NCBI RefSeq assembly: GCF_006517235.1
Contig: NZ_CP041188.1
Span: forward strand, 4,464,001-4,528,000
Reading direction: 5' to 3'
From: Pseudarthrobacter sp. NIBRBAC000502772
Lineage (GTDB): Bacteria > Actinomycetota > Actinomycetes > Actinomycetales > Micrococcaceae
DNA length: 64,000 nucleotides
Positions within the stretch are counted from its first letter, which is position 1. Each line of letters opens with the position of its first letter. The notes under the pieces are model-generated. The model had not been told where the DNA came from, ran no database searches, and saw nothing but the letters and a program-made list of their open reading frames with translations. Below, piece after piece: positions 8,152-17,197 of the stretch. The position numbers were made by a program, and so were the translations under genes.

Positions 8152-8869
8152 CTGCGGGGTTCAATTCCAGCGTCAGCAGCCTGCCGATGGCGCTGGCCTG
8201 CAGGTTGTCCAGGAGGTCCCGGGGGCCGTTGTAGACCTCGGCCGCGCCTGCCTCGCGGAGTTCGGCGGCGCTGGTCCCGCCGCACGTGACGCCGATGGCA
8301 GGGACTCCCAGCGCGGCAGCAGCTTGCATGTCCCACACCGCATCCCCCACATAGACCGCTCCGGCCGCGGCCACACCAACAGCTTCAAGCGCGGCCACGA
8401 GGATGTCCGGAGCCGGCTTGCTTGCCTTCGCATCGTCGGCGCTGGTGGCGGCATGGATGAACGCGTCCGCACCGAGGGCTTTGCGGGTGGCCGTCAGATC
8501 CTGCGTTCGCGCCGATGATGCCAGGGCGACGGCGAGTCCCCCGGCGTGGCACTGCGCAAGCAGCTCCTTGGCGCCGTCGAACGGACGCAGCGACGGCCAG
8601 CTCTGCGCGAAGACCGCCGCATGGCTGGCCAGGATATCGGCGTCGGCCTCGCGGTCCCGGCCAGCAGGAAGAAGCGTGTCCACCAAACGGTCGCCACCCA
8701 TCCCGACGCACCGGTGAATGGCGGCCATGGGGACGTCATATTGGTGCTGGCGGAACGCCTGCCACCACGCGAGCGTGTGGATGTAGGCGGAGTCCACCAA
8801 GGTTCCATCAACGTCAAAAAGGACGCCGAACCGCCGCCCGCGGACCAAGGCGTGGCTTTGGGTGATCAC
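8132..8869 (-). CDS. HAD-superfamily hydrolase (phosphoglycolate phosphatase-like)
   Basis: The 245-residue protein has the HAD motifs in order: FDVDGTLVDS with the nucleophile Asp, ASSARTQDL (motif II Ser), KPAPD (motif III Lys) and YVGDAVWDM (motif IV Asp). A helical cap of the Gph/PGMB type lies between motifs I and II. It should be a cytoplasmic phosphatase or phosphomutase; the substrate cannot be told. The GTG start overlaps the stop of the upstream DUF1508 gene in GTGA, so they form a two-gene operon. Confidence 0.9.
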   Translation of the reverse strand: MITQSHALVRGRRFGVLFDVDGTLVDSAYIHTLAWWQAFRQHQYDVPMAAIHRCVGMGGDRLVDTLLPAGRDREADADILASHAAVFAQSWPSLRPFDGAKELLAQCHAGGLAVALASSARTQDLTATRKALGADAFIHAATSADDAKASKPAPDILVAALEAVGVAAAGAVYVGDAVWDMQAAAALGVPAIGVTCGGTSAAELREAGAAEVYNGPRDLLDNLQASAIGRLLTLELNPAARTGST

Positions 8870-9159
8870 CCGGCTACAACGCGGGCGGCCCCGGACATTT
8901 TCTTGGCGCGGGCAGCCGCATTGTCTTTCGGGGAGGACACGGGACCAACCCGGTCCCGGATGACGGCTCCGGCACCGTTGCTGCTGAAGTCCCTGATCAG
9001 GCCTGTGCCGGCAATCTCGCGGGCCATCGCAATGCCGGCCACCGCGGCCCGCTTCGTTGGGAAAGTCACCGAGATAGCCATCAGGCTTCCTGAACCATCC
9101 AACATCCGCACGCGATAGCCGCCGTCAGGCGCATCCACCAACTCAAAATGTCCGGCCAT
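8866..9159 (-). CDS. DUF1508/YegP-like small protein
   Basis: A 97-residue protein with a single YegP-type repeat: GHFELVDAPDGGYRVRM followed by SLMAISVTFPTKRAAVAGIA. The C-terminal tail is Ala/Lys-rich. The ATG at 9159 is preferred because GAGGGG lies 8 nt upstream; a GTG 9 nt earlier is too close to that site. It is co-transcribed with the HAD hydrolase (4-nt overlap). The function of the family is not established. A large nested palindrome lies upstream at 9207-9246. Confidence 0.75.
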   Translation of the reverse strand: MAGHFELVDAPDGGYRVRMLDGSGSLMAISVTFPTKRAAVAGIAMAREIAGTGLIRDFSSNGAGAVIRDRVGPVSSPKDNAAARAKKMSGAARVVAG

Positions 9160-9206
9160 TACAACCACCCCTCGTTCAGTCGCGGCGCTGTGCCTTAATA
9201 GGAGCG

Positions 9207-9246
9207 CTCCGCGGGTCTAGTAAGTATACTTACCTATCCCGCGGAG
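9207..9246. promoter_or_regulatory. Nested 40-bp palindrome upstream of the DUF1508-HAD operon
   Basis: Outer arms CTCCGCGGG (9207-9215) and CCCGCGGAG (9238-9246) and an inner perfect 14-bp palindrome GTAAGTATACTTAC (9220-9233) share the same centre at 9226.5. It lies between the stop of the GH15 gene and the start of the DUF1508 gene, both on the minus strand. It could be a dimeric regulator site or a structured RNA; no U-run follows. Confidence 0.5.
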
Positions 9247-9274
9247 GTGAAGAGCGGGCGGACCCCTCGGGCCC

Positions 9275-11092
9275 TCATTGCCCTACCCTTTCGGTCTCCG
9301 GGGGAATAGGTGTGTCACTTCGGCGAACTGTATCCTGATGCAGCTCAAGAGCGCTTGTCACAAGCGCGAAGTGGCTGAAGGCCTGGGGTGTATTGCCCAG
9401 CTGCCGCCCCGCCCTGACGCCCCACTCCTCGCTGAGCAGACCCACATCGCTGCGGAGTTCCAGCAGCCGTTCGAAGAGTTCGGTGGATTCCTCGGTTCGC
9501 CCCGCACCCAGCAGTGCCTCCACCAACCAGAAGGAGCAGGCCAGGAACACGCCTTCGTCCCCCGGGAGGCCGTCGTCGCTGTCGGCGGGACGGTACCGCA
9601 GCACAAAACCGTCTTCGGTCAGCTCCCGCTGGATCGCGTCGATGGTCCCCAGCACTCGGGGATCATCCGGGGGCAGGAAGCCCACCCGCGGGATCAGCAG
9701 CAGGCTGGCATCCAGTTCGGGCCGGCCATACGCCTGCACAAAAGTGTTGCGGACGGGGTCGAAGCCGTTGGCCATGACGTCCCGGTGGATGGTGTCGCGA
9801 AGAGCCTCCCAGCGTTCCGCGGGGCCGGGCAGGCCGAAATCGCGGACGCCCTTAACCATCCGGTCTGCGGCTACCCAGGCCATCACCTTGGAGTGCGTGA
9901 AATGGCGCCGCGGCCCGCGCATCTCCCAGAGCCCGTTGTCCGGCTGGTCCCAGATGGTCTCCAGGTGCTGCATCAGGGCCACTTGAACGTCCCAGGACTC
10001 GTCCGTATGTTTCAGCAGGGAGTTCCTGGTCAGCGCCAGGCAGTCCAGGACCTCGCCCCAAACGTCCAGCTGAAGCTGCTCGGCGGCGCCGTTGCCGGTC
10101 CGTACCGGTTTTGAATTCTCGTACCCGGCAAGCCACGGCAGCTCCATTTCCGGAAGCCTGCGTTCGCCGTGGATTCCGTACATGATCTGCAGGTCGGCCG
10201 GATCGCCCGCCACAGCGCGGAGCAGCCAGTCACGCCAGGCGGCAGCCTCGGTGGTGTAGCCGGCGGCCAGGAGCGCCTGCAGCGTCATGGTCGCGTCCCG
10301 CAGCCAGCAGAAGCGGTAATCCCAGTTGCGGGGACCGCCCAGCTGTTCCGGCAGGGACGTGGTGACCGCTGCGACGATGCCGCCCGTGGGAGCGTAGGTC
10401 AGCGCCTTCAGGGTCACCAGCGAACGGACCACGGCATCCTGGTACTTTCCTTGCACGGTGCACTGGGATGACCAGCCGCGCCAGAAGGCCAGGGTGGTGC
10501 CCAGCACTACCTCGGCGTCCACCGTGTGCGGGCGGGGAACGTGGCTGGGGGCCCACGTCAGGACAAAGGGGATGCGCTCCCCTGCCTGGACCGTGAAGTC
10601 ACTGACGGAATGCATGTCCTCGCCGTGAAGCGGCGCCTTAGTAACGAAGTAGACGGAGTCCGGGCCGGCGATGGCATGCAGGCCGTGCTTGTCGCGCCGC
10701 ACCCATGGAACGATATGCCCGTAGTCGAACCTCAGCGCCAGTTCACCGTGCATCCTGACGCTTCCGCTCACGCCCTCGACGATCCGCACGATGTCCGCCA
10801 CCTCGTCACGTGGCGGCATGAAGTCAATAACCCTGACGGCACCCTCCGGGGTTTCCCATTCTGTTTCCAGGATCAGGGTCCCCTCCCGGTAGCCGCGCCT
10901 GGTGCAGGTGCCGCCGCTCTCGGGTGCCAGTAGCCAGCGTCCGGCCTCCGGCGTATCCAGCAGCGCGTTGAAACATGCTGGCGAGTCGAAGCGCGGCAGG
11001 CAAAGCCAGTCGATGGAGCCCTCGGTGCTGACCAGGGCGCCGGTGTGGAGGTCGCCAACAACTGCATAATCTTCAATGCGCGCCATTCCCAT
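9275..11092 (-). CDS. Glycoside hydrolase family 15 (glucoamylase/trehalase-like)
   Basis: A cytoplasmic GH15 enzyme of 605 residues. An N-terminal beta-sandwich (ARIEDYAVVGDLHTGALVS, IDWLCLPRFDSPACF) is followed by an alpha-barrel with RNWDYRFCWLRDAT, LDVWGEVLDC and the glutamate-bearing GDEGVFLACSFW. Actinobacterial members of this subgroup act on trehalose or on alpha-1,4 glucans; sequence alone does not decide. The start at 11092 (MGMARIEDYAVVGD) fits the family N-terminus; the frame extends 36 codons further but that extension has no family character. It is divergent from the DUF72 gene. Confidence 0.9.
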   Translation of the reverse strand: MGMARIEDYAVVGDLHTGALVSTEGSIDWLCLPRFDSPACFNALLDTPEAGRWLLAPESGGTCTRRGYREGTLILETEWETPEGAVRVIDFMPPRDEVADIVRIVEGVSGSVRMHGELALRFDYGHIVPWVRRDKHGLHAIAGPDSVYFVTKAPLHGEDMHSVSDFTVQAGERIPFVLTWAPSHVPRPHTVDAEVVLGTTLAFWRGWSSQCTVQGKYQDAVVRSLVTLKALTYAPTGGIVAAVTTSLPEQLGGPRNWDYRFCWLRDATMTLQALLAAGYTTEAAAWRDWLLRAVAGDPADLQIMYGIHGERRLPEMELPWLAGYENSKPVRTGNGAAEQLQLDVWGEVLDCLALTRNSLLKHTDESWDVQVALMQHLETIWDQPDNGLWEMRGPRRHFTHSKVMAWVAADRMVKGVRDFGLPGPAERWEALRDTIHRDVMANGFDPVRNTFVQAYGRPELDASLLLIPRVGFLPPDDPRVLGTIDAIQRELTEDGFVLRYRPADSDDGLPGDEGVFLACSFWLVEALLGAGRTEESTELFERLLELRSDVGLLSEEWGVRAGRQLGNTPQAFSHFALVTSALELHQDTVRRSDTPIPPETERVGQ

Positions 11093-11236
11093 ACACTGCC
11101 ACACGGATGGGCCCTGCCGGAGAAAACAACCGTGGATGATAGTGGCAAAGCACAGCGGTGTAGCCTGAGTTGACGGCCGGTCCACGAACACCGGAGGCAT
11201 TATGGTTCACCCTTCTCCCCTGCGGGTCAGCTGACC

Positions 11237-11968
11237 GTGGCTGTCCATATCGGCACCTCCGGCTGGAGCTATGACCACTGGGAGAACGTGCTCTACCCGC
11301 CAGGCCTCCCGGCCCGGGACAGGCTCCAGCACTACGTTTCCCGGTTTGGCACTGTTGAGTTGAACGCCAGCTTTTACCGGTGGCCCCGGGACACGTCCTT
11401 CGCCAGCTGGCGGCGCCGGCTCCCGGACGGGTTCGTGATGTCCGTCAAAGCTCCGCGCGGCCTGACCCACGGCAAGAAACTCTACGGACCCGAAGTCTGG
11501 CTGGAGCGCATCGCCCGCTGCTGGCACGAACTGGGAGACAAACGCGCTGTCCTGCTGGTCCAACTGCCACCGCAGCTGCAGCGCGATGATGCCCGGCTGG
11601 ATCATTTCCTCGCCGCGGTCCCGCGGTGGATCCGGGTGGCCGTGGAGTTCCGGCACCCCAGCTGGGACCATCCGGACGTCTACGCCTTGCTGGAACGGCA
11701 CCAGGCCGCCTACTGCATCATGAGCGGCGCCCAGCTGCCGTGCATCCTCCGCGCCACGGCACCCTTCGTCTACATCCGGCTCCACGGGCCTGACCATCAT
11801 CACCTGTACGGCGGCTCCTACTCCGATACCGATCTGCAGTGGTGGGCTGACCGGATCCGCGAATGGTCGGCGGCCGGCAAGGACGTTTATGCCTATTTCA
11901 ACAACGACGGCGGCGGGAACGCCGTGCGGAACGCCGACACCCTCCGCTGGCTCCTCGGTGGAGGCTGA
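11237..11968 (+). CDS. DUF72 domain protein (YecE-like)
   Basis: A 243-residue protein with the DUF72 hallmarks: HIGTSGWSYDHWENVLYP at the start, FYRWPRD, FVMSVKAPRGLTHGKKL, VAVEFRHPSWD, and the C-terminal DVYAYFNNDGGGNAVRNA. The family adopts a TIM-barrel-like fold with unknown biochemical activity. The GTG start at 11237 gives the canonical N-terminus. The gene is divergent from GH15 with only about 140 bp between the chosen starts. Confidence 0.88.
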   Translation: MAVHIGTSGWSYDHWENVLYPPGLPARDRLQHYVSRFGTVELNASFYRWPRDTSFASWRRRLPDGFVMSVKAPRGLTHGKKLYGPEVWLERIARCWHELGDKRAVLLVQLPPQLQRDDARLDHFLAAVPRWIRVAVEFRHPSWDHPDVYALLERHQAAYCIMSGAQLPCILRATAPFVYIRLHGPDHHHLYGGSYSDTDLQWWADRIREWSAAGKDVYAYFNNDGGGNAVRNADTLRWLLGGG

Positions 11969-12034
11969 CGTCACGCACGACGGCGGGACCGCCAGGGTGC
12001 CCGGCGCGCGGTTGCGCTGTGGCAGAGTGGAGAC

Positions 12035-13117
12035 ATGGACAGGGCTCCTCAGAATTCACCGCAGAACACTCCGCACCCCGCACCGCTGTCCGGCACCCAG
12101 CTTTTACGCCTGGCGCACCGGATCTCCGCCGTCGTCAACGCCGTCCGCATCCAGCTCGCCAAGGGCTGGAATTTCGCGCCGCAGACCATCGCGTACCAGG
12201 GCTATGGTTCGACCGGCTGGGTACGCGTGCTCGGCCGCGTCCTGTTAACCAAGAATCCGGCCCCGGGCAGCCGGGCCGAGCAGGCTGCCCGCAACGGCAC
12301 ACAAAACGTCCGCGGCTGGCGGGCCTTCACCAGCGTCCCCCTGCAGTTCATCGAGGTGGAAATTACCATCGGCGGCGTCACCACCCGGGTCCGGGCGGAC
12401 CGTGGCGGCCTGATCGACACCGTGGTGGACGTGCAGCTCCCGCCGGGCTGGCACACGGCCATCCTGCGGGCTGACGGGACCGAACCCGTGGAGACGCTGA
12501 TCCAGGTGATCGATGCCGATGCGAAGTTCGGCATCGTGTCCGACATCGACGACACCGTGATGGTCACCGCCCTGCCCAGGCCGTTCCTGGCCCTGTGGAA
12601 CACGTTTGTCCTCAGCGAACGGGCCCGGATGGCGACGCCGGGGATGGCGGTCCTGCTGGAGAGGCTCACCATTGAACACCCGGACGCGCCCGTCATCTAC
12701 CTGTCCACGGGTCCGTGGAATGCTGCCCCCACCCTGGCGCGGTTCCTGGGCCGGAACATGTATCCATCCGGCGCCCTCCTGCTTACGGACTGGGGTCTGA
12801 CCCAGGACCGCTGGTTCCGCAGCGGGCAGGAGCACAAGCACCGCAACCTGGAGCGCCTCGCCAAGGAATTCCCGGACATGCGGTGGCTCCTGATCGGCGA
12901 CAACGGCCAGCACGACGAACAGATCTATTCAGGCTTCGCCCAGGAAAACGCCGACAAAGTGGCCGCCATCGCCATCCGGCAGCTCTCCGTCAGCGAGTCC
13001 GTCTTCGCCGGCGGGCACTCCGAGGACGGCGACCACACCACGTCGGTGGTCCCCTGGATCTATTCACCGGACGGCGCGGGGATGGCCAAACAGCTCAAGC
13101 TCCTGGACCTCCTCTAG
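12035..13117 (+). CDS. App1-type phosphatidate phosphatase domain protein (DUF2183)
   Basis: The 360-residue product carries the App1/DUF2183 catalytic domain in its second half. The HAD-like motif DIDDTV is at residues 170-175, followed by IYLSTGPWN, LLTDWGLT, KHRNLERLAKEFPDMRW and LLIGDNGQHDEQIY. The N-terminal half is a beta-rich region (VPLQFIEVEITIGG). Yeast App1 dephosphorylates phosphatidic acid; bacterial homologues are little studied. The ATG follows GGAG closely. It is in the same direction as DUF72 and the transporter downstream, with 66-bp and 39-bp gaps. Confidence 0.88.
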   Translation: MDRAPQNSPQNTPHPAPLSGTQLLRLAHRISAVVNAVRIQLAKGWNFAPQTIAYQGYGSTGWVRVLGRVLLTKNPAPGSRAEQAARNGTQNVRGWRAFTSVPLQFIEVEITIGGVTTRVRADRGGLIDTVVDVQLPPGWHTAILRADGTEPVETLIQVIDADAKFGIVSDIDDTVMVTALPRPFLALWNTFVLSERARMATPGMAVLLERLTIEHPDAPVIYLSTGPWNAAPTLARFLGRNMYPSGALLLTDWGLTQDRWFRSGQEHKHRNLERLAKEFPDMRWLLIGDNGQHDEQIYSGFAQENADKVAAIAIRQLSVSESVFAGGHSEDGDHTTSVVPWIYSPDGAGMAKQLKLLDLL

Positions 13118-13156
13118 ATCCATCACCACACACTTTCAGGCGGATAGGCGACACGC

Positions 13157-14008
13157 ATGAGCGACACCGACGGCGATGCGCGGCGGCGGGAACTTGGCGA
13201 CAATCCAGGCCCGGTTGAGGAGGAGGTGGAGGAATCCTTCGACCGCACGGTTGAGGAAGGCGCGCAGCGGCTGAACCGCTCCTTTCGGGACGTGCTCATC
13301 ACCGGCTTGTTCGGCGGGTTTGAAATAGGCGTTGGCATCATGGCCTACCTCGCCGTTCTCTATGAGACCGGGAACCACCTTCTCGCGGGACTGGCCTTCA
13401 GTGCAGGACTCATCGCCCTCCTGCTGGCCAAGAGCGAACTGTTCACGGAAGGCTTCCTGGTACCCATTGCCGCTGTCGTTGCACGGGAGGCAAGCTACGC
13501 GCAGCTCGGGAAGCTCTGGGGAGGCACACTCATTGCCAACCTGGTGGGCGGTTGGCTGTTTATGGCATTGATCATGACAGCGTTCCCGCAGTGGAGCGAG
13601 ACCATCACGAAGGAAGCCAACTACTATCTGGACGCCGGGTTTAACTGGAAGACCGTGTGTCTTGCCGTGTTGGCGGGGAGCACCATCACGTTGATGACCC
13701 GCATGCAGCACGGGACGGACAGCGTCACCGGCAAGATCGCGGCCGCCGTCGTTGGCGCTTTCCTGCTCTACGGGCTGCAGCTCTTCCACTCGATCCTGGA
13801 CTCGCTGCTGATCTTCGGTGCCATCCACACGGGTGCTGACATCAACTACCTTGAATGGCTCGGCTGGTTTTCCTATGTAGTGGTCTTCAACGTGCTTGGC
13901 GGGATCCTGCTGGTGACCGCGCTGCGGCTGGTGAGTGCCAGCAAGCTGGTGAAGGAACGGCGCGATGACTCACCCGAGGACCCGGAGGACGCACACCACT
14001 CCGGCTAG
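13157..14008 (+). CDS. Formate/nitrite transporter family protein (YfdC-like)
   Basis: A 283-residue membrane protein. A 40-residue charged, acidic N-terminus (EEEVEESFDRTVEEGAQRL) precedes about six transmembrane segments of the FNT fold, including LLAKSELFTEGFLVP and WGGTLIANLVGGW, which match the FNT central loops. FNT proteins pass formate, nitrite or related small anions; the long acidic N-terminus and overall sequence resemble the YfdC branch, whose substrate is not settled. No formate or nitrite enzyme is nearby. Confidence 0.88.
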   Translation: MSDTDGDARRRELGDNPGPVEEEVEESFDRTVEEGAQRLNRSFRDVLITGLFGGFEIGVGIMAYLAVLYETGNHLLAGLAFSAGLIALLLAKSELFTEGFLVPIAAVVAREASYAQLGKLWGGTLIANLVGGWLFMALIMTAFPQWSETITKEANYYLDAGFNWKTVCLAVLAGSTITLMTRMQHGTDSVTGKIAAAVVGAFLLYGLQLFHSILDSLLIFGAIHTGADINYLEWLGWFSYVVVFNVLGGILLVTALRLVSASKLVKERRDDSPEDPEDAHHSG

Positions 14009-14053
14009 GTTCCGGTGAACGTGCCCAAGTCCGAGCAACATATCCCCACGAGG

Positions 14054-15619
14054 CTAGGCGGTGGCGCCCGAGGTGGTCACGCCGTCGTCGGGAGATACCG
14101 CCGTTTCGGGATCAGCGGCGGTATCCGGTTCCTCACTGGCGGCCTGCGCGACGGCGGCACTCGCCGCTGCGGCAAGGTTCCGCTCTTCGATGAGCTCCTG
14201 GAGCCAGAAGTAGGACGCCTTCGGCGTGCGCTCCAGGGTCTCAAAATCAACATGGAGCAACCCGAACGGCTGGTTGTAGCCTGCCGACCATTCGAAGTTG
14301 TCCAGCAGCGACCACACATAGTAGCCGCGCAGGTCAATGCCCTCTGCTTCACCGCCGGGAGCCGTGGCCTTCAGCGCGGACTCGATGTGGTCCGAGAGGT
14401 ATTTCAGCCGCCGCTCGTCCGGGATGAAGGTGGTGTTGGTGGACTTGTCCCGCACGATGATGTCCTCGAAACTGGCCCCGCCCTCGGTGATGATCACCGG
14501 CGGCAGATGCGGGTACCGCTCCGCCATCTCTTTCAGTGCCACCCCGATGTACTCGGGTTTCACCGGCCAGCCGTAGGCGGTGATGTCCGCCTCAGGCCAA
14601 GGCTCCACGTGGAACGGTGTGGCACCGTTGCCGGCCGCACTCAGGTCGCTGCCCATGGCCTCCGCCATGGTGGCCGGCACCGCCCCGTCACCGGGGCCCA
14701 CGGCTACCTTGGTTGGCATGTAGTAGTTCAGGCCGTAGAAATCCAGCGGCTGGGAGATGATCTCCATGTCCTCGTCCGGATGGTCAAAGGAGCCGAAGAA
14801 CTTCGCGGCGCGGATGATGTCCGGATATTGGCCAGTGAGGACGGGGTCCGCGTACAGCCGGTTCTGTGCGATGTCCATCAGGCCCGCACTCATCCAGTCC
14901 AGGGGGTTGACGGAGTTCGGGACCATGGGCGAATACACGTTGGTCATCCCGATCTCGCCGGGGACCCCGGCCGCCCGCAGCGCCTGCATCGCGAGCCCGT
15001 GGCCCAGCAGCTGGTGGTGCACGGTGGGCAGTGCGTTGAGCATGAGCGTTTCGCCCGGTGAGTGCAGGCCCATGGTGTAGCCGTTAGTGCTGACCGTGGC
15101 GGGCTCGTTGATGGTGACCCAGCGGGCAACGCGGTCGCCGTAAGCAGCAGCGGCGATCGCGGCGAACTCCCCCAGGCGGTAGGCGGTATCGCGATTCACC
15201 CAGCCGCCGGCGTCGTCCAGTGCCAGCGGGGTGTCCCAGTGATAAAGCGTGACCATGGGCGAAATCCCGTTGGCCAGGAGCTCGTCCAGGAGCCGGTCGT
15301 AGAAGGCCAGCCCGGCCGGGTTCACCGGCCCGCTGCCGTTGGGCTGGATCCGGGGCCAGGACAGTGAGAACCGGTACGAGTCGACGCCCAGCTGCTTCAT
15401 GAGGGCAACGTCGTAGGGCATCCGGTGATAGTGATCGCAGGCAACGGCGGGGCTGTGGCCGTCCACGATGGCACCTTCCTTGGCCGAAAACACGTCCCAG
15501 CCCGCCGGGCCCCTGCCGTCCTCGGTGAGCGCGCCTTCGATCTGGAAGGCCGCGGTGGCCACTCCCAGGGTGAAGTCCGCAGGGATGCGGGCGGCCAGGT
15601 CCTTGGCGGAAATGTGCAT
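14054..15619 (-). CDS. Glycoside hydrolase family 1 beta-glucosidase
   Basis: A cytoplasmic GH1 enzyme of 521 residues from the start MHISAKDLAARI. The acid/base glutamate is E172 in WVTINEPATV and the nucleophile is E379 in VIITEGGASFED (TEGG replaces the more common TENG). RFSLSWPRIQPNG and YGLNYYMPTKV are further family marks. The C-terminus is an Ala/Thr-rich tail of about 50 residues beyond the barrel. An in-frame ATG 14 codons upstream lacks a ribosome site. No sugar transporter is adjacent. It is convergent with the transporter gene, 45 bp apart. Confidence 0.92.
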   Translation of the reverse strand: MHISAKDLAARIPADFTLGVATAAFQIEGALTEDGRGPAGWDVFSAKEGAIVDGHSPAVACDHYHRMPYDVALMKQLGVDSYRFSLSWPRIQPNGSGPVNPAGLAFYDRLLDELLANGISPMVTLYHWDTPLALDDAGGWVNRDTAYRLGEFAAIAAAAYGDRVARWVTINEPATVSTNGYTMGLHSPGETLMLNALPTVHHQLLGHGLAMQALRAAGVPGEIGMTNVYSPMVPNSVNPLDWMSAGLMDIAQNRLYADPVLTGQYPDIIRAAKFFGSFDHPDEDMEIISQPLDFYGLNYYMPTKVAVGPGDGAVPATMAEAMGSDLSAAGNGATPFHVEPWPEADITAYGWPVKPEYIGVALKEMAERYPHLPPVIITEGGASFEDIIVRDKSTNTTFIPDERRLKYLSDHIESALKATAPGGEAEGIDLRGYYVWSLLDNFEWSAGYNQPFGLLHVDFETLERTPKASYFWLQELIEERNLAAAASAAVAQAASEEPDTAADPETAVSPDDGVTTSGATA

Positions 15620-15715
15620 CGAGTCAGCCCTTATGAAGGAGGAAGCGTGGAACGCGTACATCCCAGAATGTCACACGGCCGGGCTGCTGACGAGCGTCGC
15701 TGCTAGGGTCTGAGC

Positions 15716-17197
15716 ATGGATGAAAAACTGGGGAAGTTCATCGACGATTTTTCCGGGCTGGTCCAGCTGGCGCAGGCCGGAAACCACCGGCAGCAGGCGG
15801 GCAAGCAGCTGCTTGAGGCGCTGACGGAGCACCTGGGTGAGCCGGCTGAAGGCCTCTCCGTGGTGGTGGAGAACATCCCGCCGCACCGGTTTGTGGATGC
15901 GGACATCCTGATGGCGGAGTTTGCCGGTCAGGATCCGGACAGCCGGCTGGTGGGCATCGGCGGCGGCGGCCAGCGGCACCACCATTCGCTCAGCGACATG
16001 GTGCAGCAGTCGCAGCTGTTTCCCCAGTTTCCGCTCTCCCAGCCCGAGTACACGAACCTTGCCGTGGGACCTGACCAGCAGCGCCAGGCGGTGGCCATTG
16101 GGCTCTGGCTCTTCAGCCGCGAAGGACACAAGCTGGCCGTGTTGCAGCGCGACGCGGCCCCGCAGACCGGGCGCCAGTCCGCCACATTGGAACTGCTGGC
16201 CGCCCGACCGGAAACAGCCACCGCGTTCCTGGCCGAGTTCCGCCTCCGGATGGACAACAACAGCGTCCTCAAGGGACAGGTCATCTCCCTGGTCATGTCC
16301 GAGTATGGGCCGAGCACCGCGGGGGTGACGTTCCACCACCGTCCCAGCCTCCCGGCGTCGGACGTCATCATGCCCGACGGCCTGCTGCAGAAGGTCGCGG
16401 ACCACACCGTGGGCATCGCCACGCACCGGGCGTCCCTCAAACAGCACGGCCAGCATCTCAAACGGGGCATCCTGCTGTACGGCCGCCCGGGGACCGGCAA
16501 GACGCACACCGTGCGCCACCTGCTGAGCCAAAGTGAAGGCTCGACGGCGATCCTCCTCTCGGGCGGATCGCTCGCCAGGATCTCCGAGGCGGCCCGCATG
16601 GCCCGGGCGCTGCAGCCCTCGATCGTAGTGCTGGAGGATTGCGATCTTATTGCCGAGGACCGGAGTTTCGGGCACGGGCCGCAGCCACTCCTCTTTGAGG
16701 TGCTGGACGCCATGGACGGCCTGGATAACGACGCCGACGTCGCGTTCGTCCTCACCACCAACCGGCCGGACATGCTGGAGCGGGCGCTGGCGCAGCGCCC
16801 GGGCCGGGTGGACCTCGCGGTGGAGATCCCGCTGCCGGCCCATGCCGAACGGGTCAGGCTGCTGGAACTGTACGGCCGCCTGGTGGCGTTCAGCCCGGCT
16901 GCACTGGATGCCGCCGCGGAACGGACGGCGGGAACCACCGCCTCCTTCGCGCGGGAACTGGTCCGGCGGGCGGTGGTGGCTGCGGCGCTGGATAACACCC
17001 CGGTGTCCGATTCGCACCTGGCGGCGGCCGTGGAGGATCTGATGGCCGACGCCGAAACCCTCACCCGCAGCCTGCTGGGCAGCGGCACGGACGCGGCCGG
17101 TTCGCCCGGTTTCCCGGGGCATGGTTTCCCCGGGCATGGGTTCCCCGGCCCAGGATTTCCTAAGCCGGGAATGCCTGGGCCGGCCGACTCATTGTGA
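15716..17197 (+). CDS. AAA-family ATPase with Gly-Phe-Pro tail
   Basis: A 493-residue AAA protein. The first 220 residues form an uncharacterised N-terminal domain. The ATPase module then shows Walker A GRPGTGKT, Walker B IVVLEDCDLI (Glu-Asp order), sensor 1 FVLTTNRPDML, the arginine-finger region QRPGRVDLAVEIP and an AAA lid. This pattern matches CDC48/FtsH-like AAA domains, but there is no protease or transmembrane domain. The last 35 residues are a collagen-like repeat of GFPGHGFPG units. The final 9 nt overlap the end of the convergent downstream gene. Substrate and partner are unknown. Confidence 0.87.
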   Translation: MDEKLGKFIDDFSGLVQLAQAGNHRQQAGKQLLEALTEHLGEPAEGLSVVVENIPPHRFVDADILMAEFAGQDPDSRLVGIGGGGQRHHHSLSDMVQQSQLFPQFPLSQPEYTNLAVGPDQQRQAVAIGLWLFSREGHKLAVLQRDAAPQTGRQSATLELLAARPETATAFLAEFRLRMDNNSVLKGQVISLVMSEYGPSTAGVTFHHRPSLPASDVIMPDGLLQKVADHTVGIATHRASLKQHGQHLKRGILLYGRPGTGKTHTVRHLLSQSEGSTAILLSGGSLARISEAARMARALQPSIVVLEDCDLIAEDRSFGHGPQPLLFEVLDAMDGLDNDADVAFVLTTNRPDMLERALAQRPGRVDLAVEIPLPAHAERVRLLELYGRLVAFSPAALDAAAERTAGTTASFARELVRRAVVAAALDNTPVSDSHLAAAVEDLMADAETLTRSLLGSGTDAAGSPGFPGHGFPGHGFPGPGFPKPGMPGPADSL

